NCBI GenBank assembly: GCA_036924285.1
Contig: JAYKYS010000006.1
Location: 26,138,001-26,202,000, forward strand
DNA length: 64,000 nt
Reading direction: 5' to 3'
DNA from: Asterella californica
Taxonomy: Eukaryota; Streptophyta; Marchantiopsida; Marchantiales; Aytoniaceae
Part shown: in pieces, positions 34,158 to 45,965 of the stretch
Numbering within the stretch: position 1 is the stretch's first letter
How the letters are laid out: the number at the start of each line of letters is the position of its first letter
Notes under the pieces: generated by a model
Told to the model about the DNA's origin: nothing
Seen by the model: the letters and a program-made list of their open reading frames with translations, nothing else
Database searches by the model: none
Made by a program: the position numbers and the translations under genes

Positions 34158-35799
34158 TGTGTGAAGCACGAGAGGTCCAAGAACAAATCTTCTCCTATTG
34201 GTGGTGTTAGTGTTACTCCTTTGTAACTCATATCATAAATGAATGGTATATGAAAACGAGGATGGTTTCTCTTATCACAGAAGTGTGCAGGTCTTGTTTA
34301 GTTGGCAAGGTTTGGGATAGATCCTGCCTCCCATCCTGCTTTGGTCTAAGTATATAAAAGCATGGAAGTCCGGAATTTCAATAACAAAGATCGCATCTAA
34401 GAGTCTATGAACCTTACAGAGCGAATTTATAGGAGAAGGTAGCACCTATAGCCACCATTCGTTGCATGTACTGGCGCTTGTATGTGTAAAGGTAGAAATC
34501 AGCAAGGTAGACCACACAATTAGTACCATGGGAATGTCTATCTTTTGCTGATGAACTGTATTACCAAAAATTAGAAACAGATTGTCAAGGAGAAAACTGA
34601 GCCAATGAGTTAGGTCGGAGACACAATGAGTTAGGTCGGAGACAATATCTACTTCATAATGGTTTTTATTCGATGTTATCAAGCTCCTCTAGAGACTTCA
34701 GCCATCTAGAGCCAGGGTAGCGTGGAGATTAAATTTCATTAAAACCCATCTGCACTAACTGCTCGATACGCTTTAGAGGTGAGAAAGATCAATCTCAGTG
34801 TAGAGAGAGGAGAAATCGTATGATCGTATGAAAAGTCAATTTTTCCTGAGAATTTCTACGGTTGTTGAAGTACTTGATGACTTTCAAGATCGGTGCGGAG
34901 CTAGTGATGATCCAACTGTTAGTAGCAGATATCCACGATAGTTTTCCAGCAAAGGAGACCTCAGTTCCTCAACTGTAGGGAAGAGGGCTTTCGAGGCATC
35001 GCAAAGCCAGAGAGACAAGTCAGTAAGGGATGTAGAAGCGGCTGCATGAATGAAGGGAGGTTTAACAGACTGTTTGCGGAATTTCCAAGCAGTGCAGAAG
35101 AATGTCAGGATTGTTTGAGAGGGTTTTGGCTGAAACCCGATGTTTCTGCAGGAAGAAGAAATGATGAGCTAATATCTCTGTTCGAGGAATGTTTACTGTC
35201 TTCACCTGAGTGCCCGTCAAGCAAGTCAGTTCGTTGTGTAAAGTTTCAAATGTAGAGCTTTTTACATATGAACACCAAATTGTTAGCCGCTTTGTCCATG
35301 TTAGAGATGACGCAACTATCTATTAAGAGGACTAAAAATCTAAAATGAGAAGTAGAGAAGTTCTTAAGTCCCGGACTGTTCAAAGTTACTTTCCCTCTTA
35401 TTTGCTCTTCAAGAGGGTAGAGTACCATCTGTCGAGTGTTCCCACTGTATCGAAAAATCCCTCCTAGAGCAAAATATGGGAGTGACGTAAGGTAGACCTG
35501 AATTAAGTACCTTTGGAGAAAACGTATCTGAGGGTTGTAATAAGCAGAATACTAATATCAACGGTGAGTACATGGTCATGATCGCTATTCATAATGCAGG
35601 AAACTTGTGCGAGTGGCATGGAGGGGAAGAATGTTCTGTAATGCAGACGCGCTGAGTATCGTACCTACTTGACTGTAGTTAAAGTCCTTACGTCCGGAAT
35701 TCATAGTATATTTTCATCCGACTCAGGGGACCGGGATAACGTGCTTGAGGACCGGAGGAATCCATTCTGTAATTGCCGTGTGAATGATGTAGACGAGGG
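34158..35799. other. Unassigned upstream part of the TYW-containing segment
   Basis: No recognised TYW3 domain, which precedes kelch in the plant fusion protein. A 68-codon frame at 35046-35255 (FEECLLSSPECPSS) has no clear match. 34597-34640 holds a 21-bp imperfect tandem (gagttaggtcggagaca). GTATATAAAAGCATGG at about 34350 is TATA-like. Confidence 0.35.
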
Positions 35800-37620
35800 A
35801 GGTGAGTAGTTTCTTAGAAACAAAGAACGAGATGAGAAGTTGTTGTTTACTTGGGACAGAGGCCTTTCCCCCGCCAATAATGGCACACACAGCTTCAAGA
35901 GTAAGGCACCTGATGGTTGTTATGGGCGGCAGGAGGGATCCATCTCGCGTCTTGAATGCTGTCAGTGTTCTCGATCTCAAAGCATTCGAGTGGAAGTTCC
36001 CAGATGTCAAAGGCGTTGAATTCTTGCCCAGGCATTGCCATGCTGCTGCTGTTGTGAGTTCTAGAATCTATGTCTATGGGGGTCTGATTGGCACCCAGGC
36101 ACTACGCGACTTATACATGCTGGACACAGCTTCGTGGACTTCGTCACTGATAATCTGTGGGGGAGAACTTCCATCTGCGCGCCATTCGCACTCGTTAGTT
36201 GCTGTGGGTTATTACCTTTTTCTCTTCGGTGGTCTGTGAAGGAAACAAAGTCCATGGTGATTTGCATGTACTGGATCTCGCAACTCTTCAGTGGAGTCAG
36301 GTGAAAGCTGGAGGAATTCCTCCATCACCTCGGTTTTCACACACCATGACAGGCATTGGGGGTAATCTTGTGGCAGTGAATGGTGGATGCCCAATCAAGA
36401 AAGATAAGGACCTCGTCCTTTTACATACTGCAAGGCTGGTGTGGGTCAGATTGCAAGTTGATTGGGGCAGTGAAGTCTGCTCGTTAGGCACACTATCACT
36501 TTGTTTGGTGATACTTTTCTAGCTGTCGGAGGAGGTGCAGCTTGCTTTGCATTCGGAACGCACTTCAGTCCACCGTTAAACCCAAACTGGAACCTTTGCT
36601 ATGGAGGGAATCAGGCACAAAATTGAAGATATTTCAGCCCCTTCTTGTGGAGCCGAACGGATCAGAGGGTAAGCCCTTGAGTTTACTGAAGATCGATTCT
36701 TATCTTGCAAAGCTGGCGAAGGATTCTTTGAAACAGCTCGGTTGGTTGAACACTAGGCGGAGGTCCAGAGTCCTGGACCAGAGAGGTCCGTCGCGCTTCC
36801 AATTCTTGAGTCAGGGGCCGCTTTCCTCTCAGGGCAGTGTGATTTCTTGCACGAAGAGGTGATCGCTGATTCTTTCTCTGAAGAAACTAAGGGGTTCACT
36901 AAGGACCAGGCTCTGAAAACACTATTCGCTTGTAGAGGCGAAGTGTTGAAGATGAAAATGTCCGTTCGCACTAAGCAGTCTAGTTCGCCCTTTGCGAGAA
37001 TGGAAGAAGCAGTTTCTGCGGTGTTGAAACAACACGGTATGTGTCTGTCGTTACTCCAGGAGCTCCTGAAGAAGTGGGAGCGCCTTGGCGATCTGCTTGT
37101 ACTTCCAGCAGGATCATTGACTAGCAGCGTTTGGTCATTTGTGGGAGAAGAATTATGGAGGGTCATTGCGGTGTCTTGGGTGTGAATCGTTTAGCTCGAC
37201 AGGCACCTATCGCTGCAACAGGAACTAGAGACAGCCAGCTGCAGCTGTTGTATGAGAAAGATGGTTGGGTAGAGCACAAGGAAAATGGAATATTGTTCTG
37301 TTTCGACGCCACGAAATGCATGTTTTCGTCGAGAAATGTGTCAGAGAAACTCTATTTAGCAAAGATGCAATGCCAAGGTGCAACAGTTGTCGATCTGTTT
37401 GCGGGCATTGGGTATTATGTTCTACCCTTGTTGATCAAGGCAGGTGCTCGACATGTTTATGCATGTGAGTGGAATCCTAATGCTGTTACTGCTATGCGTC
37501 AGTTCAGTTCGGACGGATGGGAATGTGTAGGACGAAGCACATTCCCAGAGATGGTTCCCCAGGTATGGAAGTGCAGGAAAGATGGCATGTATCATTGCAG
37601 TGGACAGATCTAGGTGTATG
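35800..37620 (+). pseudogene. Plant TYW2/3/4-type wybutosine synthesis gene, kelch plus partial TYW2, broken
   Basis: The plant protein acts in making wybutosine in tRNA-Phe. Here kelch repeats run from about 35870 to 36510: VMGGRRDPSRVLNAVSVLDL, IYVYGGLIG, FLFGG, then shifted LHVLDLATLQWSQVKAGGIP, FSHTMTGIGG, and shifted GGGAACFAFGTHFSPP. The TYW2-like part follows (36850-37500) with LFACRGEVLKMKMSV, LYEKDGWVEHKENGILF and the SAM-binding motif VVDLFAGIGYYVLPLLIKAG. After NPNAVTAMRQ the homology ends, where the rest of the methyltransferase fold should follow. At least four frameshifts or stops are present, and no TYW3 domain was found. Some breaks could be introns, but the lost C-terminus makes it a relic. 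Confidence 0.8.
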
Positions 37621-37632
37621 ACGATTCTAATG
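37527..37632 (+). repeat. 106-bp direct repeat, right copy
   Basis: Matches 34052-34157. It begins right after the last TYW2-like residues, so it may mark the break where the gene was cut. Confidence 0.95.
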
Positions 37633-38122
37633 CAGAACAGAAGAAAAAAGTGTGAAAGTGCATCAAGAGTGAGTTATTCAAGGAAATGACGAGAACTACA
37701 GGAATGTGACCTTTGAACCAGTAAGCACTCTGAAGTAATCAAACAAGCAATCGAGCAGCCATGATCAACCGTGAAGAAAATTAGAGGCAATTCTCTGAAT
37801 AAAGGTCACTCAGGCAGCTGTGGGTAATGAGTAGGTTACACTAAAAAGACCCAACTACCACCGATTACACTAAGAGCATGCAGGTAAAACACACTTCTCA
37901 CTGCATGTACCTGAACCTTGTCTCTGACTTCACCAGCACCATGCAGAGAGGTTTGAGTAGGAAGAGTGATCAATGGAAATTGAGTAGTTTACCAACTCAG
38001 CAGGACCTCGTCGGTCCGGCGCATCTCAGGCAAACTCCCGTTCTTTGAGTAGTGGTAGAATCAGTGCGCTTGCACGGAGAATAGTAATGTTGTTTGACAG
38101 GATACCTTACTACTGGAAGAGG
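37633..38122. other. Left flank of Copia Z insertion; no gene recognised
   Basis: Continuous with 43379 onward before the Copia insertion. No domain seen. Confidence 0.4.
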
Positions 38123-38389
38123 TGTTACAATGTATGGCAGCAAGAACCCAATTCATAACACCACTCCAACAGGGGAGGAAAACCTTCTAACATGGAAGGA
38201 GGCTCTCGCAACCTTCACAAGAGGAAACAAAGAAGGAACAGAGTATCACTAAAGAAACTTACTTGGGGGTAGAGCCCCTTCTCAATATATAGGGAGAGTC
38301 AAAAGACTTTTGGGGTTGGGTCTCCGTAACATAGTTGTGTCCAAAGTCTTACAAGACTTCATGAGTTTGTCTTACTCCGCATGTCAACA

Positions 38390-39989
38390 ATCCCCCTCAA
38401 GCTCATATCAATATCTTTAACACCTAGACATAATCTGAAAATATCAAATTTATCTCTAGGTAAAGCTTTAGTGAATATATCAGCAACTTGTTCACCTGTA
38501 GGTACATATCTCAGATCTATCTCTCCAGCCAATATTTTTTCTCGAATAAAATGATAATGAACCTCTATATGTTTGGTCCTAGCATGGAAAACAGGATTAG
38601 AAACAAGTTTAATATTGCTGATATTGTATGTGTGTAAAACAACAGGGTCAGAAAATTCCACACCCATATCTTTCAGTCAGGTGTGAAGCCAAACAGATTC
38701 GCACGTAGCATTAGTGGCACCTCTATATTCTGCTTCAGTCGATGACAGAGCAACTGTAGGTTGCTTCTTCAATTGCCAACTAACATCAGAGTCTCCAAGG
38801 CTGAAGACGAAACCTGACGTAGATCTTCTATCTTGAGCACTTCCTGCCCAGTCTCATCAGTAAAACCATGTAACAAGAGAGGGCCACCCGCTGCGTAGTG
38901 AAGTCCATACTGGATTGTGAACTTCACGTATCGTAGAATCCGTCGAACCGCATCAAGATGAGGTTTCCTAGGTGCCTGCATGAACTGACTAACTAGACCT
39001 ACAGCATAACTTAGATCAGGTGTAGTAATGATCAAGTAGATCAGGCTGCCTACAATCTGTCTATAGAAATTAGGATCTGCTAATAGCTCACCATCCTCAG
39101 CATTCAACTTCAGAGAAGATGCAAGAGGGGTAGAGATAGGCTTACAAGCTGTCATCCCAAACTGTTCTAGCTTATTCAAAGCATACTGTCTCTGTAACAG
39201 CCATGTATCACCTCCATCCTTGATGAACTCAATAGCTAGAAAGTACTTCAGCTCATCTAGATCTTTCGTATCAAACTCTCTTTTCAGCTGATCTTTCACT
39301 TGCTTGATAAGGCTCTTAGAGGTACCAGTGATAACAAGATCATCTACATAGATGATGATCAGTACTGTGTTATCATCGACCTGCAAAGAGTACAATGAGG
39401 AGTCTGAACTACAAAGACGAAAGTCAAGCAATAGTAGAAACGAGTTAATCTTGGCATTCCAAGCTCTTGGAGCTTGCTTAAGCCCATACAAGGACTTCTG
39501 GAGTCTACAAACTTTATTTGGATACCTTTGGTCTTCGTATCCAGGGGGTTGCATCATGTAGACCTCCTCCTGCAGATCTCCGTTCAGGAAAGCATTATTG
39601 AAATCCATTTGATGCAGTTGCCACCTTTTACTTGTAGCCAATGCCACAAGGGTACGTATCGAAGTCATCTTGGCTACCGGACTGAAGGTTTCCTCAAAGT
39701 CAAGGCCATACTGCTGCACATATCCTTTAGCCACAAGTCTCGTCTTATGTCTGTGGATTGAACCATCTGAATTTCTCTTGACTTTGTAAACCCATCTACA
39801 ACCAATAGCTTTCTTACCATAAGGTAAATCAACCAACTCCCAAGTCTGCTGATTGTGCAAAGCTGAAAGCTCAACTTGCATGGCTTGCACCCATTCTTCT
39901 TGATGCATCGCCTCCTCAAGAGAATTCGGTTCCTGCTCATGTACGACATTCACCATGGATGCATGATGTTGAGCCAAGAAACCTTTCAC
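38390..39989 (-). pseudogene. Copia Z reverse transcriptase and RNase H
   Basis: The RT frame is open for most of its length: CRWVYKVKRNSDGSI, RLVAKGYVQQYGLDFEETF, HQMDFNNAFLNGDLQEEVYM, LYGLKQAPRAW, the catalytic IIYVDDLVITG, and SLIYLIITTPDLSYAV. A frameshift after LLHGFTD (about 38860) breaks RNase H, which continues to TGEQVADIFTKALP (about 38450-38500). Confidence 0.92.
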
Positions 39990-41699
39990 ACTGAAAACGT
40001 TGCACAGGATGTCTTGCTCTAGTGGACCTCCGCAAATCAGATTGACTTGATGGTCCAGCTTCAGATCTCTGATTTGGCTGGGAGCTGCTGACATGGTCGT
40101 CAAAAGCATGTACAATATCTGCACTTCGCTGCTCATTGATCATCTGCTGCAACACTGGAGAGCTGTTGGAATGTGCAACCTGTATAGGTTGAACAACAGG
40201 TGGAGGGACCTGAACTGAAGGTATAGCAACTACGAGGACTTGGCCAGACCAAGGAGTTCTCACGCGCACTGGATCAAATACAACACTATTACCACTACTT
40301 GAACTAGTGGCTTGAGTGGTTGTAGAACCAACCTGAATTGGTTGGACAGAGGATAGAACATGTGAAACAGCAACAGACCCTGACGTAGACTGATACCAAG
40401 ATAACAACTCATCAAAAACAACATCTCTATTGATAAGCAGTCTCCTCGAAGTTGGGATATAACACCTATATCTCTTCGTATCAGAAGCATAGCCTAAGAA
40501 GATACACTTCTCAGCTCTCGGGTCCAGCTTGCTGCGTCTTTCATCTGGTACATGTACAAAACATATATAACCAAACACTTTGAGACATGAGAGGTCTGGT
40601 TTCATGCCTACCAATACCTTCTTATGTACCGCTGCAGTTGGTGCACGGTTCATGAGGTAGACAGCACAGGCAACAACTTCCGCCCAATAACACTTAGGCA
40701 TAGACTTCTCGTTCAGCATTGCACGTGCTAACTCCGCAATGTGTCTATTCTTCCTCTCTGCTACACCATGCTGTTGCGGACTGTAGCTACACGTGACCTC
40801 TCTTTTGATCTCATGCTCTTGCAAAAAAGTGTCAAAGTGGCGAGAGATGAACTCGCCTCCTCCATCCGAACGGAGCCGTAGGATGCAATGATTGTACTGC
40901 TTCTCAACTAGGATCTTGAATGTTTGAAACACATCAAAGACGTCTGACTTGGCCTTGAGGAAGTAGACCCAAGTAAATCGCGAGAAGTCATCTATGAACG
41001 AGACGAAGTACTGAGAACCATTCAAGCTTGCTTGAGATGCAGTCCATACATCAGAATGTATCAACTCCAACACCTTGGAAGCTCTAGTGCCCTGATGACG
41101 AAATGGTTGCCTAGCCTACTTGCCAAACTGACAAGCTTCACAAATCTGAGATGGGATAGGAGATGTGAACTTGGGAAGACCTGTAACTAACTCTGACGTA
41201 GGTAAGGTCTTCAACCGCTGATAGTTCATATGACCTACTCTCTTATGCCACATCTCCAAATATGAGACTCCAGAGGTATGAACAAACATCGCAGCTTGAA
41301 GTTGAAGTTGAACAGCATCCAATTTGAACAACCTTCCTACTCTTGACCCTCTGACAACTACATTGTTATCACTGGTTTCAACAATACATCCCTTGCTGTT
41401 GAACCGAACTTGATAACCTTGCTCCACCATCTGACCTACTGAGACAAGATTCCTAGTAAGGGTGGGCACATATAGTACATCTCTCAAAGCAGAAATGTTT
41501 GAAGATGCAACAGATAGAGGAACTGTAGCCATATGTGTAATGTTGTGCGGGGTATCATCACCAGTATAGACTATTGCTGGTGTCTTCAATGGCTCCTTCT
41601 GGCTGAACCATTCACCATGTGCTGTCATGTGGTTTGAAGCTCCAGAATCAATAAATCACTCATCAGCAGGTTTGCTCATGGAACCCATGACATGTGCCA
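39990..41699 (-). pseudogene. Copia Z protease and integrase
   Basis: Protease FIDSGASNHMTAHG at about 41625-41655 directly follows a TGA (41656-41658). The pre-integrase finger has H...H (MWHKRVGHMNY) and CEACQFGK, then TAG at 41116-41118. The DDE core is intact: ELIHSDVW, LRSDGGGEF and YSPQQHGVAERKN with its Glu. The C-terminal blocks VFGYICFVHVPDERR and KCIFLGYA are present. A frameshift near 40000 leads into RT. Confidence 0.9.
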
Positions 41700-42613
41700 T
41701 CGTTAGAAGACTGCTATCTGAAAAAGGTCCCTCTGTCGACACATAGTTTTGCTGTGGAAGCTTACCAGACCTGATGTCTGTTTGCCTCTTGAAGCAGGTC
41801 TTGATCACGTGACCTTTGGTTTTGCAGTATGCACAGAATCGCTGCTCACCTCCGCCTTTAGCTTGCTGTTGCTAATGGTCAGGTCGAAGATTCTGTTGCT
41901 GCTGAGAAAACTGACCTCAACCAGAAGAACCAAATCGGTTCTTACCTCTACCATCGAAGCTCTTTTCTCGTCCTCTGCCTCTACCTCCAGCAAAGAACGC
42001 TTGCTCTTGTGATGAGACAGAACCACCATTGCCCTGAAGACGAATCTCTTCTGACACTAACATAGGAATCAACTCATCGAACTTGGGAAAAGTATCCTTG
42101 ACAGCAATGGAAGTCTCGAAAGGTTTGTACTCTTTCCCAAGACCATTGATGGTGTGTAGGATGAGATCATCATCTTCGACTTTCACCCCTATGCTGTTAA
42201 GCTGCTCAACTAGACCTTGCACTTGAGAAACATAATCTGTAATGCTCAATGAACCCTTCTTAACATCTAAGAGTTGATGCTTGAGTTGTAACTTACGAGC
42301 TTTGGTAGATGTCTGGAAAACATTAGCTAGTGCATCCCAGACGTCTTGGGAGGTATCAACAGACTATATGTAACCAAACATGGAAAGTGAGACACACAAA
42401 GAAAGATAATGCACAGCTTGACAAGCTCGTTCGTTCCATGCATCAACATCAGGATCTGTATCAACTCCAACGCGTTTCGCATCTGTCCCTGTGACCAAGC
42501 CAAACAGGCTTTGGCCTTTCAAGAAGGCGGACATGCGATACTTCCATATGGAGTAGTTGTTTTTGTCTAAAGGCTCACCGGTAATGGCTGAAAACGTATC
42601 TATTCTACTCATG
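41700..42613 (-). pseudogene. Copia Z gag with zinc knuckle
   Basis: Starts MSRIDTFSAITGEPLDKNNY and continues with YSIWKYRMSAFLKG, VWDALANVFQTST and LLDVKKGSLSITDYVSQVQG, a typical Copia gag. An RG-rich stretch and the zinc knuckle CAYCKTKGHVIKTC (CX2CX4HX4C, about 41790-41832) follow. In-frame stops lie at 42364-42366, 41917-41919 and 41872-41874. Confidence 0.9.
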
Positions 42614-43739
42614 ATGGAAGTATGAAACGAAGAAACAAAGATACAGACAGTGTCTCTGAACATATCAGAATTTCACACAGTGATAGAAATGTTGATTCTA
42701 GGGTTATATAGATGTAGGTCTAGACGTAGGTCTGTGTGATGCAAACACAGTCCGTTTTGGCTAAAAATGAGTAGAAGACCCTAAAAAATGCAGTCAAAGC
42801 TTGTTGACTGACTATAATTGTGAAAACTCTCACAAAAAAACACACAACAAATACAGCAGAGGGACAATTCAGAAATTCAGAACCTGTCACCAACGTTGTC
42901 ATTCCATGCTGCACCAGAAAAATGATGTCTGATTTTCGAAAGTAGCTCCAAACAGGAAGGACGCCTATTAGAATTTAGCCTTCAGAGAAATCTCCATGTG
43001 CAAAAATTGCAACACCTCCACTTGCAATCTGAGTCCTCAGTATGTCTCCAATCTCTAATTCCTTCACTCAAGCTCTGATACTATGTTACAATGTATGGCA
43101 GCAAGAACCCAATTCATAGCACCACTCCAACAGGGGAGGAAAACCTTCTAACAAGGAAGGAGGCTCTCGCAACCTTCACAAGAGGAAACAAAGAAGGAAC
43201 AGAGTATCACTAAAGAGACTTACTTGGTGGCATAGCCCCTTCTCAATATATAGGGAGAGTCAAAAGACTTTTGGGGTTGGGTCTCCATAACATAGTTGTG
43301 TCTAAAGTCTTTCAGGACTTGTGCACCAAGTCTTACAATACTTCATGAGCTTGTCTTACTCCGCATGTCAACAAGAGGACCCAGTCAGTCCCAATCTATA
43401 AAGAAAGAATGCAGTAGAGGTTTCGTTATTAAGATCTGGCCACGAACATGCGCAAGAAATACTACGACTATAATTCAAGACTGGAGCTTGTGTGGAGTAT
43501 ATGACACAAGAATACATCGAACGGCAAAAGGCACAAAATATTCGTAAGATGGGTTCTAAAAACATGAGAAGTTCATTGACCCTTCATATCCACGGCTAGG
43601 ATATAAGGCAGAGTTTACCCTTCAACCTAGTAACAGATGCATTGCTACTATTACACTAAATGTTCCATGTTCAAGTATAATGAGGAATCAATCTAAGTAT
43701 AGTCGGTATAGACTGACCTTCGGTGTCAGTCACCTTTTC

Positions 43740-44250
43740 TCTTTATCAGCTCTGTCACAGAGCTGATATGATACTCTTGCTACTACCGCCACAGAAACTC
43801 CGTTGTGGACCATTGAAGGTCTTGGAACATGAAGTTCTGGAGGGTAATCTGTATTCGAGAGTAATATGTATTCTGCTTGACAAACTAAGACAGTCCAATC
43901 ACCAATGTGAGACTCCACATCAACCAAGGTGATCAAAAGCTGAGCGGACAAAGAAGATGTATACTGCCCGAGAAGGGCTCCCGCAAGCAGACTCAAGGAA
44001 CATACCGAAGCTATAAACGTTTGATAAGTCGAGGAATTCAAATACGTAAATGTTGTCCCGGTATCAAATAATGCGGGCTCTCCGACATTGATGGTCTCGC
44101 TACCCACTCCGATAGATTCTTAAGAGGCAGCGGATAAGAATGACGCACGTTCACCTTTTGACACCTCGCAACTCCACCAGCCAACTTCCTGTCCCCATTC
44201 CAGTTTTCAACTCTCGTCACAATGTCTCGTTTCTTGAACTCCAACCTCAA
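43740..44250 (-). pseudogene. Aspartic protease (A1, plant type) fragment
   Basis: Minus-strand HSYPLPLKNLS, a frameshift near 44105, then ETINVGEPALFDTGTTFTYL, which fits the second catalytic Asp block (D-T/S-G-T-T-F-T-Y-L) of plant A1 proteases. A GTATGT after SSTYQTFIAS could be an intron donor, with a possible next exon from about 43875. The N-terminal lobe and first active site are missing, so this is a fragment. The downstream part (DYPPELHVPRPS) is not diagnostic. Confidence 0.55.
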
Positions 44251-44719
44251 AATCGAAATTCACAAACCCAATCAGGTCTTGTATCCGATTTACATGAAAA
44301 GAGACCACGATGAAAATTGCATCCATGAGAAATCTTTGCGCTAGACGAGGTTATGACGAAAAGGTACAGACGCTTTGCTCTATTTCATTCGTCTTCGTGG
44401 TAAATCCTTCCTCTCTGTTCGTGAGTCCAAGGAATCTTGAGTGTAAGGTGCGATGTCTCTACCCCGATGTCCCTACTCTTCATCCCTCCCAATGTCTCTC
44501 AGTTGGACCGATCAAAACAGTTAGGCCGATCAAAATCGTCACACCGAGATCAAAACGATCGTGCACAGAGGTAAAACCATCTATCTTGTTCATATACGAG
44601 TACTCATATACAATGATTGTTAATCTGATATTGGAAAAAAACTCTTATTTTTCAAGATTTCAGAATCTTAAAAACTGATAGTAGCTAGGCATAAACACAT
44701 AGCAAAAAAGAGTCAACTA
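44251..44719. other. Unassigned interval
   Basis: No recognised gene. A short GATCAAAA(C/T)-type direct motif recurs at about 44508-44560. Confidence 0.35.
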
Positions 44720-45965
44720 GGAATCTTCGAACTTGGATGGGTATCTTCCGTGATCAAACGTTGCATGAACTCCGTCTCATAGGTGTGCAAGAATAGCTAT
44801 AGGTTGGTGAATCTTAGTGTTCGGGAAGGTTTCTGTCGAAAACCGGTACATTTCCGGTGGATGGAAGAGAAATTTCGGAAATATTACATTTTCGCCGGAA
44901 ATTTTGTCTACTTTCCACTAAAATCTCAAATTTTCCGGCAGATTGGTAATGTCGATTTTGAACCGGAAATGACACAACGCAACGCCGGTACTCCTCGAAC
45001 CTGGTGATGTACATTGCACAGTTAGTACCTATGGGAATTCCAATATAGGTCCAAAATAGATATAATTCAAAACATTATCCAAAATTTATGTTCCACTTCT
45101 AGGTAAATCTGAACTCGAAAACTGTGGTCATGATCATATGATCAATGCCGAATATTATTCTCCTGTTTCGATTCTTTCTTGGAAAACAAAACGCAAGAAA
45201 TAGGACTCCAGACTATGCTCACTATTAAACTGCAAGCAGTTCTACGCTGATCCCTTCATCGAAGGGAATAACCATGAGATGAGTGCGAAGGACAGCTAGA
45301 TAGAAAATCCTCAAGCTAGTAACCAGCTGGCTAGGGTGCTTAATCGGCAGACCTCAATTGCAACATCACATAGGGGGTTTCTTATTTCATAACGATCGAC
45401 CATGAATGTGACATGCTAGGTGCTAGTAGTGGCTCTTCCGTCACTACTTATGTGTATGTCATGAGACTTCATTACACTGCCAGAACATCCATTTACTTGG
45501 CCAGAACTCTTGCCTCGGATCCAACCAAACTTTCACAAGAGAAAATACAAGGCAGTCAGCTGTAGACTTGGAAGAAGTGACGAGTTCAGCTCTTTCCCGA
45601 TGGAATTCGTTACGAATTTATTGAACGTCGAGTGAAGATTACACCTATTTGGCATCTACTTGAATGAGATTACACCTAAAAGCTAACCAGAATCTACTTG
45701 AACATGAGTGTAATCTGCGCACTAAGTATATTCCCGCACTACCTTGTTTCCCACAAGTCCGACTGTCACTGTGTAAAGAAGTAACGCTTAGCCTTATCCC
45801 CTCCGGACTGCGCTAAGCTAAATGCACGGTTTTCCGGATAGGGAAGTCAACATTTTGGCAAAACAAGAAAAAAGGAATGTAAGCTGACCTTCTACACCAG
45901 ATTCAAAGTAACAAGCAGATCATTAATACTGGAAGTCGCCTGCATTTCTCTGCATATGTATGCAA
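44720..45965 (-). repeat. 3' flank of PPO copy B, with a 197-bp insertion
   Basis: Matches copy C (58530-59594) in the same orientation and copy A (17531-18450) inverted. At 44811-45007 it carries an insertion absent from C. It holds the 3' UTR of PPO copy B. Confidence 0.85.
44811..45007. mobile_element. Small MITE-like insertion
   Basis: Copy C reads straight across this point. Here 197 bp are inserted and flanked by TGGTGA on both sides (44805-44810 and 45002-45007), likely a target-site duplication. The ends have weak inverted similarity (gttcggg / ctcgaac), and TTCCGG/CCGGAA words recur inside. Too short to code. Confidence 0.65.

Larger units (their letters stand above)
38123..43373 (-). 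mobile_element. Nearly complete Copia element, family Z
   Basis: LTRs at 38123-38389 (267 bp) and 43084-43373 (290 bp) run TG to CA. The shorter one lacks about 23 bp near cttgtgcaccaag. The target-site duplication is AGAGG (38118-38122 and 43374-43378). The primer-binding site TAGTATCAGAGC lies inside the 5' LTR (complement of 43072-43083). A polypurine tract (gagggggat) adjoins the 3' LTR. All Copia domains are present in order on the minus strand, with five in-frame stops and two frameshifts. It is unrelated in sequence to families X and Y. Confidence 0.95.

Noticed and set aside
44310..44678. Open frame of 122 codons
   Set aside because: No recognisable domain, with a GATCAAAA repeat producing low-complexity residues.
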